A DNA stretch of 64,000 nucleotides from Mangifera indica (GCF_011075055.1 NC_058154.1:10548475-10612474), one strand, 5' to 3'. Shown: positions 23,901 to 36,300, counted from the stretch's first letter. Translations and numbers: made by a program. The notes: a model not told the origin generated them from the letters alone.

Positions 23901-25310
23901 CTTGAATATCATTATGTTCATTATATAATCCCTTTCTTTCTTTGGCTTTATCAATATTTTCTTGTAATGACTCTTTTATTTGAAATTGAACATCTTCAGT
24001 AACCTTCTTATATGGATCAACATTACCTCTTTCTCTAGTTAAATGCTGTTTCATTCTATTAATACCTCCACCTGCTTTTTTTTTTTTTTGACAAAATCCA
24101 CATATTAACACCTTCTTCCCATTAGAATTACTTCCCTCACTAATATACTTTGATGTTATATCTTTTTTTTTGTCATATGGAGTGTTTAGAAGATGCTTGT
24201 CGTCTAGATTCTGCCTCAAAAGATAGTATTGACCTTGATGATATGTTTTCCATTTCACTGAAAAAATAAACTATTATTAAAATGACATTATTACAAGCAA
24301 ACACTTTTTAATAAGGTAAAATGGACACACTAACTTAGACATGTGATTTTTTAATCCTACCAAGAATTGAATGTTCTCATTCATCACTAATCATAGCAAA
24401 AAAATAATGGTCAAGGATTATGCAAACTTAACTACAAATAATTTTCAATAATTCACTACTGGGAGATTTCTATGAAATGTCAAAATAGAATTTTTAACTT
24501 GCTTGAAAAGGGTAGAATGTTGAAGCTCCAGTGATTATAATTTATAACATGATAAAATTTAAGTAGCAAAGTGGGTTTTATATATAATTAACCGAAAAAA
24601 CAAATTTAATAGCTTCCAATCTGCACCTTAGGGTAGCAGTTTTTACAGGCAATGGTTTAATTCAGTTGTCTTTAACATGACCTAACATGATTTTTTTGTC
24701 TGTTAAACAATTTCAAACACCAATATCAAAGTATTAGCAATGCTATGATTTAATCAACTACCCAGCACCCAAAAACTAAAACTGAAACAATAATAGAATG
24801 GATTTCACTAAACAAAAACAAAGATCATGACCCTTTCAAACAAAAAAAAAGCATTGAGACCATAGATTAAAGTAAACCCATTTCAACAAATAAGGAAATA
24901 AATAATAAATCAAGAAGAAGAAGACTTACTGGAGGAAAGAAGAAGACGTGGCGCCTGCTGGGAGATATTTTGTTTAAGTGAAATTGTGAATTGGGAATCT
25001 TTAGGGTTTTGTTTTATGTTAATAAATTAATAATATAATAATATTTTATTAATTAAGTAATCCAGACTGAGAAGACACAAGCTGCCAAGAGAGCCAAACC
25101 CGGTTTGTTAGAATTAATAATAATGTGCAGTGTTTGTTGAAATTTTAAAGTCAAACCCGATTTTTCCAGTTCTAACCGGTTCATCCGGTTCATTGGTTTT
25201 GACCGAATTTGACCGAGTTATTTACCAAACCATATTTTCACATCAATCGGACCGGACTTAAAGCCAGTTCCCAGTTGAACCTATCGGTCTGGTCCAATTT
25301 TCAAAACATT
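20946..25310 (-). mobile_element. hAT-superfamily DNA transposon (about 4.4 kb), inactivated
   Basis: Left end AATGTTTTTAAAATCAGACC and right end (complement) AATGTTTTGAAAATTGGACC form terminal inverted repeats of about 22 bp. The flanking 8-mers AGAAATAT and AAAAATAT match at 7 of 8, as expected for an old hAT duplication. The interior encodes, on the minus strand, a BED finger, DUF659 and hAT dimerisation domain. The ends are rich in CCGGTTCAACCGG-type subterminal motifs. It sits inside a family D repeat, so it is younger than that copy. Confidence 0.85.
21875..24258 (-). pseudogene. hAT transposase (BED zinc finger, DUF659, hAT C-terminal dimerisation), broken
   Basis: Pieces in order on the minus strand are as follows. 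24258-23764 has a BED-type finger, LICGFCQKKKKAGGGINRMK with HLTRERGNVDPY; the usual last metal ligand is Tyr. About 23530-23149 is the DUF659 core; MADG is followed at once by a TAG (23515-23517) where the family has Trp, and VTNNG stands where the family has VTDNG. 23071-22685 is the alpha-helical insertion region (WREIIRLGATRFATNF just upstream). 22420-22193 is the dimerisation domain with SSSGCERNWNVFECIHTKKR and LEHQRLNDLVYIHYN. 22168-21875 is an acidic tail with a nine-Glu stretch interrupted once by Asp/Leu. Frame breaks between pieces show that it cannot make a whole transposase. It could not move itself; ends may still respond to a related enzyme in trans (inference). Confidence 0.85.
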
Positions 25311-25733
25311 AAAAAATATTAAATTTTCAATAGTGTTTATAAAATTTTCTAAAATGATGATATATTAATTAGATTTTTTTAATTATTTTATTTTTTAAAA
25401 ATTGTATCATATGATATGATATGATACTCAATACATGATATAAAAACCCGATTTTTCTAGTTCTAATCGGTTCATCCGGTTAATCGGTTTTAATCGAATT
25501 TGATCGAGTTATTTACCAAACCATATTTTCACATCAATCGGACCGGACTTGAAGTCGATTCCCAGTTGAACCTATCGGTCTGGTCCAATTTTTAAAACAT
25601 TAAAAAATATTAAATTTTCAATAGTATTTGTAAAATTTCTAAAATGATGATATATTAATTAGATTTTTTAAATTATTTTATTTTTTAAAAATTGTATCAT
25701 ATGATATGATATGATACTCAATACATGATATAT
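25153..25733. repeat. Tandem duplication (about 291 bp x 2) covering the hAT right end and flank
   Basis: Copy 1 (25153-25443) and copy 2 (25444-25733) both start AAACCCGATTTTTC, contain CATATTTTCACATCAATCGG and GGTCTGGTCCAATTTT, and end GATACTCAATACATGATATA. Each therefore holds the hAT 3' end plus about 130 bp of family D. The copies differ at only about 20 sites. Confidence 0.93.
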
Positions 25734-25940
25734 AAAATTATATTTTTGACATACGATACAATACGCGATTCTGACTACCATAATTGTATAATGTTGTTTA
25801 TGTTTGCTTGCACCATATTAACATAACTTTATCACAAGTATAATCATTTTGAAAAATATTGTATTAATTATCGTAATTGATTAAGGAAATAAAAACAATA
25901 AATTACATATATTATATACACCACCTCTATATATTACATT
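25734..25940. other. Tail of family D copy and plain AT-rich DNA
   Basis: ATTTTTGACATACGATACAATACGCGATT continues the D repeat right end seen at 36.8 kb. Nothing else. Confidence 0.4.
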
Positions 25941-25944
25941 AGTA

Positions 25945-26065
25945 ATAAAACTATATGCACAGATAATGATATATTATTATATGATTGAGTATTGCTTAAT
26001 TTCTAACTTTAAATTACCTAATTATATGATGACAAATCATTAAGCTAATTGTGAATAGATCATAA
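25945..26065. mobile_element. Family A MITE copy, truncated
   Basis: TAATAAAACTATATGCACAG then TATTATTATATGATTGAGT and AATTACCTAATTATATGATG match the A interior. The right end is unclear. Confidence 0.45.
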
Positions 26066-26104
26066 TTTAACATACATTATGTTATCTTGTATAGTTTGTG
26101 TGGA

Positions 26105-26590
26105 CTTTTTCTTTCATAATACATAGATTTAGTTTGAGCTCAGTTCAAAATAAAATTAGACTTAAATCAAGGTAGGATCTTGAAACCCAACTTGACTCAA
26201 TTAAGTTTGATTCGAATTCGTTTAGCTCAAAGTTGTACCAAGTTCAAATCAGGAGGTTTGGCTCTTTTTTAAAACTAAGCAGAAGCTAACCTTAGGGAGT
26301 TCAACTTGGTTTGGCTCGTGAGTTGGTTAGATTTAGTTCAAATTTGGTTTGTGTCTTGATTCAGATTATGTCATTTAATTATTAAAATGACGTTATTTTA
26401 TCAATAAACTATGAATTTGAATCATAAATTTTAGTCATAAACTCAAACGAAACCATTTTCATTTAAGTTAAACTTAAACTGCCATTAATTTTGACTTGTC
26501 AAACTTGAATTAAGTTATTTTTCATTCAAGTTAAACTTAAACTAAAAAGTGTTTAGTCTCAACTCAATTCGTATCTTCCCTAGTTCGAAA
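26105..26590. mobile_element. Family C-like hAT MITE relative
   Basis: It is dense in GAGTTCAA/TTGAACTC-type half-palindromes with the hallmark ATTAAAATGACGTTATTTTA in the middle (about 26383). The ends (TAGATTTAGTTTGAGCTC, complement of CTCAATTCGTATCTTCCCTA) are poorly matched and no target duplication was found. Confidence 0.45.
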
Positions 26591-26824
26591 TCAGAACAAC
26601 AAGCTCGAATTTATGCTCAACTCGCTTGAAACAATATCTTTGGAGTAGAGAAGATCTCTGGTGCGACAACACTGGGCAAATCTTCTCCACCCTTAATGTG
26701 CATATTGCAGTATATCAGATTTGCCAGTATGCATCAAAATATATTGATGAATGATCATTTTTCACAAATATGCATGATATACATAATAAGTTGCAAAATC
26801 TCGGTTGTCTTATAACATAAGGAG

Positions 26825-27205
26825 CATAGTAATCGAATCGTATATTGTATTGTGTCTTGATAATCTAATTTTTTATATCGAATATCAGGTATCATATCGT
26901 ATCATATAATATGATTTTTAAAAAACAAAAAATAAAATATTAATAAAATAATACAAAAATTGAATTAACACTTCATCATTTTGAACAATATCATAAACAT
27001 CCTTAAAAATTTAGAATTTCTTACATACATCTTTACTACATTATTATTTTCTCTAAAAAATATATCGATCAATATCGATAATATGTATTATATCGTAAAA
27101 TATGTATCGTATCATATGATACATTTATTATATTATATTAATTTGATATATTTTATTATATGTATCTTTTTTTATCTGTGTATTATAAAATACTAATAAT
27201 TATGG
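26825..27205 (-). repeat. Family D AT-rich repeat
   Basis: AATCGAATCGTATATTGTAT at the left, GTATCGTATCATATGATACA in the middle, TAATAATTATGG at the right. Complement of the 36.5 kb copy. Confidence 0.7.
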
Positions 27206-27554
27206 TACAAATTACTAATAATTTCAAACTATTTGTGAAAATAAGATTATTTAAAGTATCCTACTATTGATAACAGAAAGTAAAAGTCGATCCATTCAGG
27301 ACTGAATCTGAAACACGATGAGTCACCGACAAATTAGACTTAGAAGAAGCATCTGCCAGACTAGCCATCACATGCTGCTGCTCTCTACGGTCACTCTCTC
27401 AACTCAACTGCCTGCTGTCCCTCCTGCTCACCGTACTCAGCTTCTGTACTTTACAGGATGCCAAAAAACGCGGTTTCATTTTTTAATTTTCCAAAAGGAT
27501 AACGTTAATGAGTCTTCATTCGGAAGATAATCACCGACAACCGCGTCCATGAAT

Positions 27555-27562
27555 CTATAAAA
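27555..27562 (+). promoter_or_regulatory. TATA box of the expansin gene
   Basis: CTATAAAA lies about 100 bases upstream of the start codon, leaving a leader of about 75 bases. Good match to plant TATA consensus. Confidence 0.5.
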
Positions 27563-27663
27563 CTCAAGCTCCCTCTTCAAGAATTTCCATATCTAGCAAT
27601 CTTCTGTTCCCCAAAAATTCCCAACTTTGGTGTTCGTTTGGTGAGAAAATTAAGCCTGTCGAA

Positions 27664-29487
27664 ATGGGTCTGATTGTTCTTCCTTCTGTATTGCTATGGC
27701 AGATTTTCTTCTTCGTTACTGTGATGCTTGAGGGCATTCATTGCCAAGCTGGTCGTTTGCTTTACGCTCATGCAACTTTCTATGGAGCCAACCAGAGCCC
27801 CTCCACTCTTGGTAAGTAGTTTTTGAATAAACCTTTTATTTCCAAGCAAGAACTAATGCACTTAGTAATGAGTGGGTGTTAGGATTTTAAATATAAGATA
27901 TAAGATTTAGATTTCACGTTTAAAATATAGACTTCAGATGTGAGATTTATAGGCTTTGGGCTCTCCATATTAATTGTTGGTTTTTGAAGTGTAATTCTCT
28001 CACGGTTTATATACTTTGGTATCAAAGTCAATATCATATCTCTCAATTACAATCATGCAATACAAGTGAGATGTCGACATTGTAGTGTTCACTCATAGCG
28101 AACAGTAGCTAGTACACAATCAACCCGCATGGGTGTCAGGGCAATTATATTACGTCAATATTGTAATGTTTGTTTACAGCTAGTAGAAAGTTAGTGCACA
28201 ATCAACTTGCATAGACATCGAGGTTAAAGAGTGTGATTGTATGTTAAGATCTCAAATGTAATATATAACACTTGGATCCATAGCTAGTGTACAGCCAACT
28301 TATACAGGCATCGAGATTGCGGAAAATGAGAGTATGTAAGGATTATATTAACAAGATATAACTCTTGGATCCCACATCATTGAATGGAAAGTATGGGCCT
28401 AGTTTTAGGTGCGTTCCCTCAATGGTCCTATTCGTGACAAAAGAGCTTCACTAAAAAAATTTCATTAATTTGGTTCCATTTTTTAATATCATGAATATGT
28501 TTATTCCTTGATTCTTCATTTTAGACATTGATGATCATATTTAATGTTTACTTTCGTAAATATTTATTAGGGGGAGCTTGTGGTTATGATAACACCATTC
28601 ATGCCGGCTTCGGAATCAACACGGCGGCTCTGAGTGGAGCACTATACAGAGGCGGGGAGGCGTGCGGTGCTTGCTACCAGCTGATGTGCGACTTCAAGGC
28701 TGATCCAAAGTGGTGTCTCCGCCGTGCCACTGTGACTGTAACAGCCACCAATTTCTGCCCGCCGAATAACAACGGCGGGTGGTGCGATCCCCCTCGCCAA
28801 CACTTCGACATGTCCATGCCTGCTTTCCTGCGCATTGCTCGACAGGGCAATGAAGGCATCGTTCCTGTCCTCTATCGAAGGTACACCAAATTCAGATCAG
28901 CCATATTTACTAATTGACGAAACTTGACAGAGTTTGAATGAAAATGATACTGCATATAAATTCTCAGTACAAATACGTATATTTATACAAATACAATACT
29001 AAACTTTAATTCTAATACTAATATTATACCAGAAAGAAAATCCTAACTGATTTGAGAAATAAAGTACAAGAATAATACATCGAGAACTAAAGTACGGGAA
29101 TAATACGTAGAGAACTTGATTAACAGTAGAATTATGCTCTTATTTATCTGTATTTTGTTTACATGTTGAAGAGTGGCGTGCAAGAGGAGAGGGGGCGTCC
29201 ATTTCACATTGAGGGGGCAGTCGAATTTCAACCTGGTGATGATTTCGAACGTGGGCGGCAGCGGCGACGTGAGGGCTGCATGGGTGAGAGGGTCAAGGAC
29301 AAGGACGTGGGTGGCCATGCAGAGAAACTGGGGGGCAAACTGGTCAACCAGCATCGATCTTCGAAACCAGAAACTCTCTTTTAAGATCACCTTGGTCGAT
29401 CAGAAAACTCTTCTGTTCTTCAATGTCGTGCCTTCGTCCTGGAGATTTGGCCAGACTTATTCTTCCAAGAACCAGTTCTCCACTTAA
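27664..29487 (+). CDS. EXPA12: Alpha-expansin, EXPA12-like
   Basis: Three exons (27664-27811, 28571-28880, 29172-29487) join to 257 aa. Expansins loosen cellulose-xyloglucan contacts at acid pH without hydrolysis. A signal peptide covers about residues 1-27 (hydrophobic [13 protein letters not shown]). Domain 1 (GH45-like) shows [19 protein letters not shown], paired cysteines, [15 protein letters not shown] and the HFD triad at 127-129. Domain 2 (CBM63) shows NVGGSGDV and the surface aromatic [12 protein letters not shown]. The usual NFALPN-type insertion before NNNGGWC is absent, and CKRRGGV follows RRV; both point to the divergent EXPA12 lineage from memory of the family. Intron positions are those usual for alpha-expansins. 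Intron 1 carries an old TRIM-like insert. The gene looks functional. Confidence 0.93.
27877..28400. mobile_element. Degenerate TRIM-like miniature LTR element in expansin intron 1
   Basis: TGTTAGGATT...GGCTTTGGGCTCTCC, a primer-site-like TTTGGTATCAAAGTC, CATTGTAGTGTTC, and a second TGTTAAGATCTCAA at 28242 align block by block with the clean TRIM at 62553-62981. Internal parts are duplicated and rearranged (ACTTGGATCC occurs twice), and no target duplication remains. Confidence 0.6.
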
Positions 29488-29727
29488 TTAACATTTATTT
29501 ATACAGTAATTACTAATTAATTAATCAGCAATATGTCCAAGAACTGTGTTTTTATGTGTTCTGTTCTGGACATAATTTAGTACTTCTAAATTATTTGTAA
29601 TTTTCATAAATAGATGGCTCCTAAAACTGGGAGAAAATTCTATATTTGTTATAAAATTCAAGTTAATTAATAAAATTTTTAATATTTAATAAGAATAATA
29701 GTAATAGTTGAAGTCCCGCAAAAATAA

Positions 29728-30400
29728 GGCCAAACAACTATTTCTATCTAAGTTTTAATGTAAAAACAAATACATATTTACAAAATTTCGAAAATTCAAA
29801 CACCTATTTATGATCAAATTTCTATTAAAAATCTCAATTAAAGTTAGAGTTAAAATCATCATTTATTAAAAAAATTAAAATTTTATCCCATTTTCCGTCA
29901 CAGGTTTAAAAACTTACGATTTTTCCACACCCAAAGTTTCCAAATTTTGAAAAATGATCATTTTACTCTTAAATACCTAGGTTTTCTTTCTCCCATCTTT
30001 GACAACAACAACCATTTGAAGACGAGACAAAGAGTTGGTGACCATATCTTGCAGACGAATCTTCGTCTCTGTCAACGAAAAGATGTCGTCTCTTCATTTC
30101 CGATGAAGAGATCCAATCTTTTCATCAGAAATAGTTTAAGATGCGTCGATCAACGATTTACCATTAAGAGGGGAGGTCATTGATTCCAAAGATTGTGGTC
30201 AGAAGGGTGAAGAAAAAAACCCTAGGTTTGGGGGAAAAATTATGATTTTTCAAAGTTAGAAAACTTTCGACAGAGGTGAAATTGTTAGTTTTTAAAACTT
30301 AGGAGAAAAATATGATTAATTATATATATATTTTAATATTATTAGCCAAATGAAAATTTTACTATTGCCTCTAATTGAAAATTCTAATGGTAATTGACCT
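29728..30400. mobile_element. Family B MITE, right end degraded
   Basis: It begins GGCCAAACAACTATTTCTATCT and carries the B interior (AAATTTCTATTAAAAATCTCA, GACGAGACAAAGAG, AGAAAAATATGATTAATT). The right terminal repeat is not recognisable. An open frame at 29947-30183 inside it is not a gene. Confidence 0.5.
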
Positions 30401-30913
30401 ATGAGTGAGATTTTGATTTTTTCTAACCTTACAAATGTGTAATTGCTAGATTGATTTGTCATATCAAAACACACCCAGAAATTTGTCATATGAAAACATA
30501 CTCAGAATGGCTAACCAAATGATTGAAATGCTCTAGGGCGGAACCACCTTGTAAAAGATCACAATTCTACAAATTTTTCTTTTTCGTTCCTTTTAAACTT
30601 TAGAAAACAAAAATAACTAGTTCACCTTTTTATTGCACAATTTACATTTACTTTGTTAGATTTTAGGTGAAAAAAGTGTAATGCATATGCTATCAACCCC
30701 ACAAATCAAGTTCATGGCTCACCCCTCCCCAAACGAAGAAGAGATACTCAGCTAAGAACGAGAACAAAAATAATTAAAATCTTCGTAATTAGGGAAGAAA
30801 ATAAATATGTCACTAGGCCATCCATTCCCCAATTCATCCCCTCCCATACATTATATCAAAATCTTAAAAAATTTAATCATCTTTAAAAATTTTCAATTAT
30901 TATAATTATATAC

Positions 30914-31030
30914 TGACACATAATAAATATTCTATTAATTTTCTAGTAGGGATGACACATAATAAATATTCTATTAATTTTCTAGTAGAGATGACACATA
31001 ATAAATATTCTATTAATTTTCTAGTAGAGA
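30914..31030. repeat. Tandem repeat, 39 bp x 3
   Basis: Units beginning TGACACATAATAAATATTC at 30914, 30953 and 30992 are nearly identical and end CTAGTAG(G/A)GA. Confidence 0.95.
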
Positions 31031-31477
31031 TGAGAAGAGGAAGAACAATAGAATTTTTCCCATGAGAACAAGGCAGGGAAGGAGAGAAAAGTTCGTTTTT
31101 TTTTTTTAGGAAGAGGATGAAGGTTCTCTATTATCTCTATATTAAATATTAGATAGGGAAAAAGAAAGAATTCTCTTATAAAAATGAGATTAGGATTATC
31201 GTATTTGTTCCTTACCCAATCTGTTGCCACTCCAAGTCATCATGGGGTGGAAAAATGTTTTTAGGTCAAACTTTAGGTGGGAAAATGTAATTCACTCTTA
31301 AACCGAATGGTGGTTCAATGGCCAAGGATACATGTGAGAAGTGGCAAAACAATTGTCAGGGGCATTTTAGTCTTTCAAAGATAATTGGTGTAAAAATGTT
31401 ATATTGTGTAACTTCTATTCGTTTCAAGGATCAATTTAAAAGGCAAAAATTGTACTATTTTTTGGTTTTGCTAAAAA

Positions 31478-31765
31478 GCAATATTACCCGTGTATATTTT
31501 AAGTACAAAATTATATATATATTTATATATATTATCATATGATTGAACATTAATTTATCTATATAAAAATAATTAAACAATTTGAAAAAGAAGGCAAATT
31601 GATTCAGTAGCACTATGTATATAAATAATGATAACAAACTTATATATAAACGATGATGTATTGTCATGTGATTAGAGTGTCGTTTTATCTTTGATTCAAA
31701 ATCATCAAATTATATGTTAACATGTTATTATTTGTCTTTATTGTTTGTGCGTATAGTTTTATTGA
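31478..31765. mobile_element. Two abutting family A MITE fragments
   Basis: The first (about 31478-31560) has CGTGTATATTTTAAGTACA and ATCATATGATTGAACATTAA. The second (about 31608-31765) runs CACTATGTATATAAATAATG to GTGCGTATAGTTTTATTG with TTGTCATGTGATTAGAGTG inside. Confidence 0.5.
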
Positions 31766-31829
31766 AATTGATTTATTTATTTTCTTAAGAAATTTTCTTC
31801 AAAATTAAAGTTTTTTGGTGGGTCAGTTT

Positions 31830-31846
31830 TGGGCCTAAATTGGGCC
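31830..31846 (+). promoter_or_regulatory. Paired site II (TGGGCC) elements
   Basis: TGGGCC at 31830-31835 and 31841-31846, about 140 bases before the start of the next gene. Paired site II elements are common in promoters of growth-linked genes. Confidence 0.5.
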
Positions 31847-31981
31847 TCTTATTGGGTCTACGGGCTTACCGACTCATTTTCTCTGCAACCAAACAAACAA
31901 GTAACGGAAGCGTCAGTGCCTCACCATAAGCAATCATCGTTTTTCACTCTCCTTTTCTCTCTTTGGTCTCAACGAACCAAA

Positions 31982-34926
31982 ATGGCTAGAGATCGAAACG
32001 GCACTCATCATGAAGAAGACGACGAAGTTCCTCCATCGAAGATCAAATCGAAACACAGGTCGCCAGAAAGTTCTGATTCAGACTCCGAAGATGACCGAAA
32101 ACGCGTAAAAAGCGATAAACGAAAGCGGAAATCAGGAAAACGACGCCGTAGTCGAAGCGACGAAGATTCAGAGTCTGAATATTCTTCTTCCGCGTCCGAG
32201 TACTCGGATTCGGAGTCGGAATCCGAGTCGGAGAGCGAAGAGGAGAGGAGGGCGAGGAAGAGAAAGGAGAGGAAGAGAAGAAGAGAGAAGGAAGAGGAGA
32301 GAGAAAGGAAACGAAGGAAGAGAGAGAAAGAGAGGAGAAAAAGAGAGAAAGAAAAGAAAGAGAAGAGAAAGAAGAAGAAAAAGGAGAAGCTGGAAAGAGG
32401 TAAGAGAGGAGCCGTAACGAATTCCTGGGGCAAATATGGGATTATCAGAGAAACTGATATGTGGTATAGCCTTTTAACTCTCCAATACTTTTTCTTTAAA
32501 TTTTAGACTTTTTGGCTATGTTTTCGTGTAGAGGTACTTGAAACAGGACTATTTTTGTGTTGATTTCAGCTTGGATGAGTTTATGTTTAGAGTTTGTAAT
32601 GGAAATAGCGTTGAAATCATTGCCTGATTTATGTTTGGACTGAAGTTTTCTATTGTTAATTTCATGTGAAAGTTTTTGTTTTTACAGTAATGCGGGTTTT
32701 ATGAGAAATTTATGTGTTATGTAGGAATAAGAGGCCTGAGTTCACAGCATGGCTAGCAGAAGTGAAGCAGGTATTTCATTCTTTACTCATTTAATACGCG
32801 TGCAAACTTTTGGATACATTATCACTTATTGTTTTGTTTATCATTCGGGGTTAGGCAAACAATTGCAGATAGAGATGTTAGTTATAGAAAGTTTCAAAAG
32901 AAAAAATAAAAATGCATGGTTGCTGGATAATGGAGATCTGTCATTCCTTTTTGTTTTTATAGCTATTCTAATTGTATTTGTCATTTTTTTCCTTCTTGTT
33001 CCTGAAACAGGTAGAAAACTAGGTTTAATCTGTTGTGTCGGTCAATCAGTTTCCATGTTTAGGTACTAGTTAAAAGAGCTGACTATATCATAATTGTTTG
33101 GATAATTTTCTGCTGCAGGTTAACCTGGAAAGCTTGCCTAATTGGGAAGAGAAACAAATGTTCAAGCAGTAAGTATGAAAACTATTTGTTGATTGTTTTC
33201 AGTTGAGTTCTTAAAAATGATACTGAAATTAAGTTTAGCACTTTTCAATTAATTAATTTTACAGATTCATGGAGGATCACAACACAGCTACCTTTCCTTC
33301 GAAAAAGTGAGGCTCTTTGCTGTTCTGTTTCTTTTACTTTGTTCATTTCATTTTACTAGATAAGAAACATTACTGCATTCTGGTGTTTTCTTGTGCTTTT
33401 ATATGGATTTATATTCTAGCTTCTCAACACTGATGGAAAATTTAATTAAAAAAGTTTCTGTATATGATAAATCCATTACCTTGTTGGTCTTGATTTATTG
33501 TTAGATTTAAGTTACACATTCTCTTTTTTGGGATTGGTTAATAGTTGGAGTTCAGTATGTTGTTTACATATTATTTCCTCATAATGTGCTATCAAGAAGA
33601 TGAATAAATGAGCATATTGGTAATTTGGAAATAATCTTGTCATGTTTGGTTGTGTTTGCATGGTGGAAGGTATTATAACCTTGATGCTTATCACAAACGC
33701 CAAATGGAAAAAGAATTGAAGAGGGGTTCCAACAAGGTCTCACTAGAGGAACGTACCATATTCAATGATGAAGAACAGCGCCGGTATGTTTTACCGCTTG
33801 CCACACTTTAGATTTATTCCTGAAGTTTAAATCATCTTCTATACTAGCTTTGTCATAATCCATGGACTCCTAGTTTGTCATTCTATTAAAGAGCAGTTTT
33901 AACTGTATGAATAGTTGCTTCAACTTGATGTATTATTTTCTTGAATATATCTCTCATCTGAACTGAACTCTTGCATTGAACTTTCCATATGCATACATTT
34001 TGGAAGCAATCATGAATCGTCACTCCTATGCTGAAGTAATCATTTTGGCAAATTCACTTAAGATCTTTGAAATGCCAGTTTGGTTATCTGTTTTCATTCT
34101 GCTGCAATTTGTCATTAAATTGGGCCAAATTTCAAAAATGCTTTTAGGTTTTGCATTGTGCTAATCAATATTGGATTTGATTATGAAACTTTGTGCAGAT
34201 GATTTTTTGGAGCATTTTTTGTTTTCCTCCTATTTGTCTCCATGAGAAAGTACTTATCTGATCAGCATTGAGCAGAAAAATGTTCCATTTAATCATAATC
34301 ATGGTTGCTGTGAAATAAAGTTTTAAATTCAACTTTAGGAGCCTTTTATTCAAGGTTTTGTTTCTGTTACTAAAAATATGGTGTTCAGATAGTTATGATT
34401 TTCTTGTTTGGGTTCTTAACCCACATGGTTATAACATGCCAAAACTCCTTTTTTTTCATGGATCTTTGCAAATTGAGGACAACCCACACTCAGTAAAACT
34501 GTTGCATCATCTCATTAATGATTTTCTTCTCTTTCAGATTGGAACTGCAACAAGCACGGGAAAAGCAAAAGGAAGAGGAGGTGGAAGCTTTAAAGCGCTC
34601 TATGCAGAGTGGAATGGTCAGCATTTTTTATCTCATTCTAATTTATTTTTCATTTTTAAAACCTTTAAATTCTGTGAAAATTTTGTTTTCTTATCTATTC
34701 AATGTTGGAATGTTTAGGCACAAGCAATGAAAGAGCAAGCACAACTCCGGGAAGAGATGGCCTATCAATACAAACTTGGCAACTTTGAGGTGAGGGAGTG
34801 AAATTTGATTTCTCTTTACACTTATTTTGTTAATCATCTCTTGCTAGTTGTTGATCTGTTACCAATATGTTCATGCAGGCTGCAGCAGCTATTCAGAGAA
34901 GATTGGACCCAGATGTTGCTATGTAA
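31982..34926 (+). CDS. Lys/Arg/Glu-rich nuclear-type protein with conserved C-terminal module
   Basis: Eight exons join in frame to 310 aa: 31982-32463, 32725-32770, 33119-33168, 33265-33306, 33670-33783, 34538-34616, 34718-34789 and 34879-34926. The N-terminal half is low complexity: acidic Ser/Asp/Glu runs (about 20-90), then a strongly charged KRE helix (about 90-140), as in SR-like splicing and nuclear-speckle proteins. The C-terminal half is ordinary and conserved-looking: MWNKRPEFTAWLAEVKQ, NWEEKQMFKQFMEDHNTATF, YYNLDAYHKRQM, and a UVR-like helix pair YKLGNFEAAAAIQRRLDPD at the end. The exact family name is not recalled; parts resemble plant style cell-cycle inhibitor/SREK-like annotations. 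A nuclear RNA-processing role is inference. The MARDRN start was preferred over in-frame ATG 31829 because 31830-31846 looks like promoter. Confidence 0.85.
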
Positions 34927-35785
34927 GATGGTTAGCTATATTGTTATGAATTGACTGTTTACGGTTTGTTTAACTTTAAATACAGAGTCCTAAGCTGGCA
35001 AGATTTTTAATGAAATCTGTTTTTGCTCAGATCCTCTGTTTAATAGGGCAGCAGATTGGTGCTGTGTTCTAGGTTTGAACCATCTTGTGACTTCAGTTTC
35101 TCTATAGCATTTTTTAAGATCCATAGGCATAGGCATATTTCAACTGCTTGTCCTATACTATCATCTTAGTATCAAAATATTGTTTTCAGGTTAGTTTGTT
35201 AGGACTCAATCCATAAGGTAGCTTTTATTATAAAAATGACACTTGGGTTTCAAATGTGGGGAAGGAAAAAAAAAAATAGGGTTTTGCTATTTGGATAATC
35301 AACTGTGACTGATTGTGAAAGGTCTCTGACGTCTCGAATAATCAGAAAATGGAAGGCTCTGGACCCCTCAAATTGTAACCTTACAATTAATGAAACAATT
35401 TTATTTTACTGTATTTAAATTTTCTGTTTTAGTTAAATAAGGGTTACAAGCCTAACATGGTTCAATTTATAGATACCAAACTTAGGCCTAGGCAGTAAGC
35501 CCTACAAATTTATTAGGGAAGTGACGATTATCTCCATTATTTTCCTTTATTAAGGAAATTTTCAAGTTTAAATAATGATATAATTATAATTAACAAAATA
35601 ATTAATCTTCTCACATATTTTTACTTTAAAAACTCTATATCGTCATTTTTTCAAAATTTTAACCAAGAAATAATCTGGGTGAGGCCTGAAGTGAGGAGCC
35701 CACAGACAATGTCTTTGAATAGGACAGTAATAAAGGCATGAAAAGAAAATTTTGGAAACATAGATATTGATTATGGTGTCTAAAA
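34927..35785. other. 3' flank of the KRE-rich gene
   Basis: No gene or definite repeat. TTAATGAAATC / AATTAATGAAAC stretches may hold the poly(A) signal. Confidence 0.3.
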
Positions 35786-35789
35786 TAAG

Positions 35790-36300
35790 GCCAAATGACT
35801 ATTTTCCACCTGCACTATGATGAAATGAGAACATTTTTATCATTTAAGTTTGAAAAGTTAATTTATCTATCCATTATTTCTTTATTTTATTAAATCTTAT
35901 TTGGTTTTACTGGAATTTATTATTTTGTTCTTTATTGGTGTAACGGTGGAAATTTTCTCATCATTCAATTGCTAATATATTATTAATTTTATTGAAATTA
36001 TGGAAATCATCTATCACTGTCATTTTCTCTACAAATTTCACCAGCATCTTTACCATTAACACCATTAGCTTTTTCTTTGGCGAAAATTTCACTTTTATAC
36101 TTAGTCATCTCCACCACCAATCATCTGTGTCACCAGTATCATTAGACATCTCTCCTGCAAAAATTTTATTTTTACTCTCATCAACCATCTTCAGCACCAA
36201 TTCTCACCATGTAATGGTGAAAACGCCCTCTTATTGTTGTCTTCACTACTAGCATCACCATGCTTCTCTCCGATTAAAAAAAAAATCCACGTTTACATTC
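35790..36300. mobile_element. Probable family B fragment
   Basis: AAGGCCAAATGACTATTTTCCACC is a clear B left end. The interior has repeated CATC(T/A)TCACCACCA segments. The right end is lost next to the following D repeat. Confidence 0.45.

Noticed and set aside
30914..31030. Three regular 39-bp repeats considered as an array of the CRISPR type
   Set aside because: Units are contiguous without spacers, and this is plant DNA. It is a simple tandem repeat.
32008..32433. Minus-strand Ser/Leu/Phe-rich frame
   Set aside because: Antisense of the AG-rich KRE region of the plus-strand gene; low complexity with no signal of its own.
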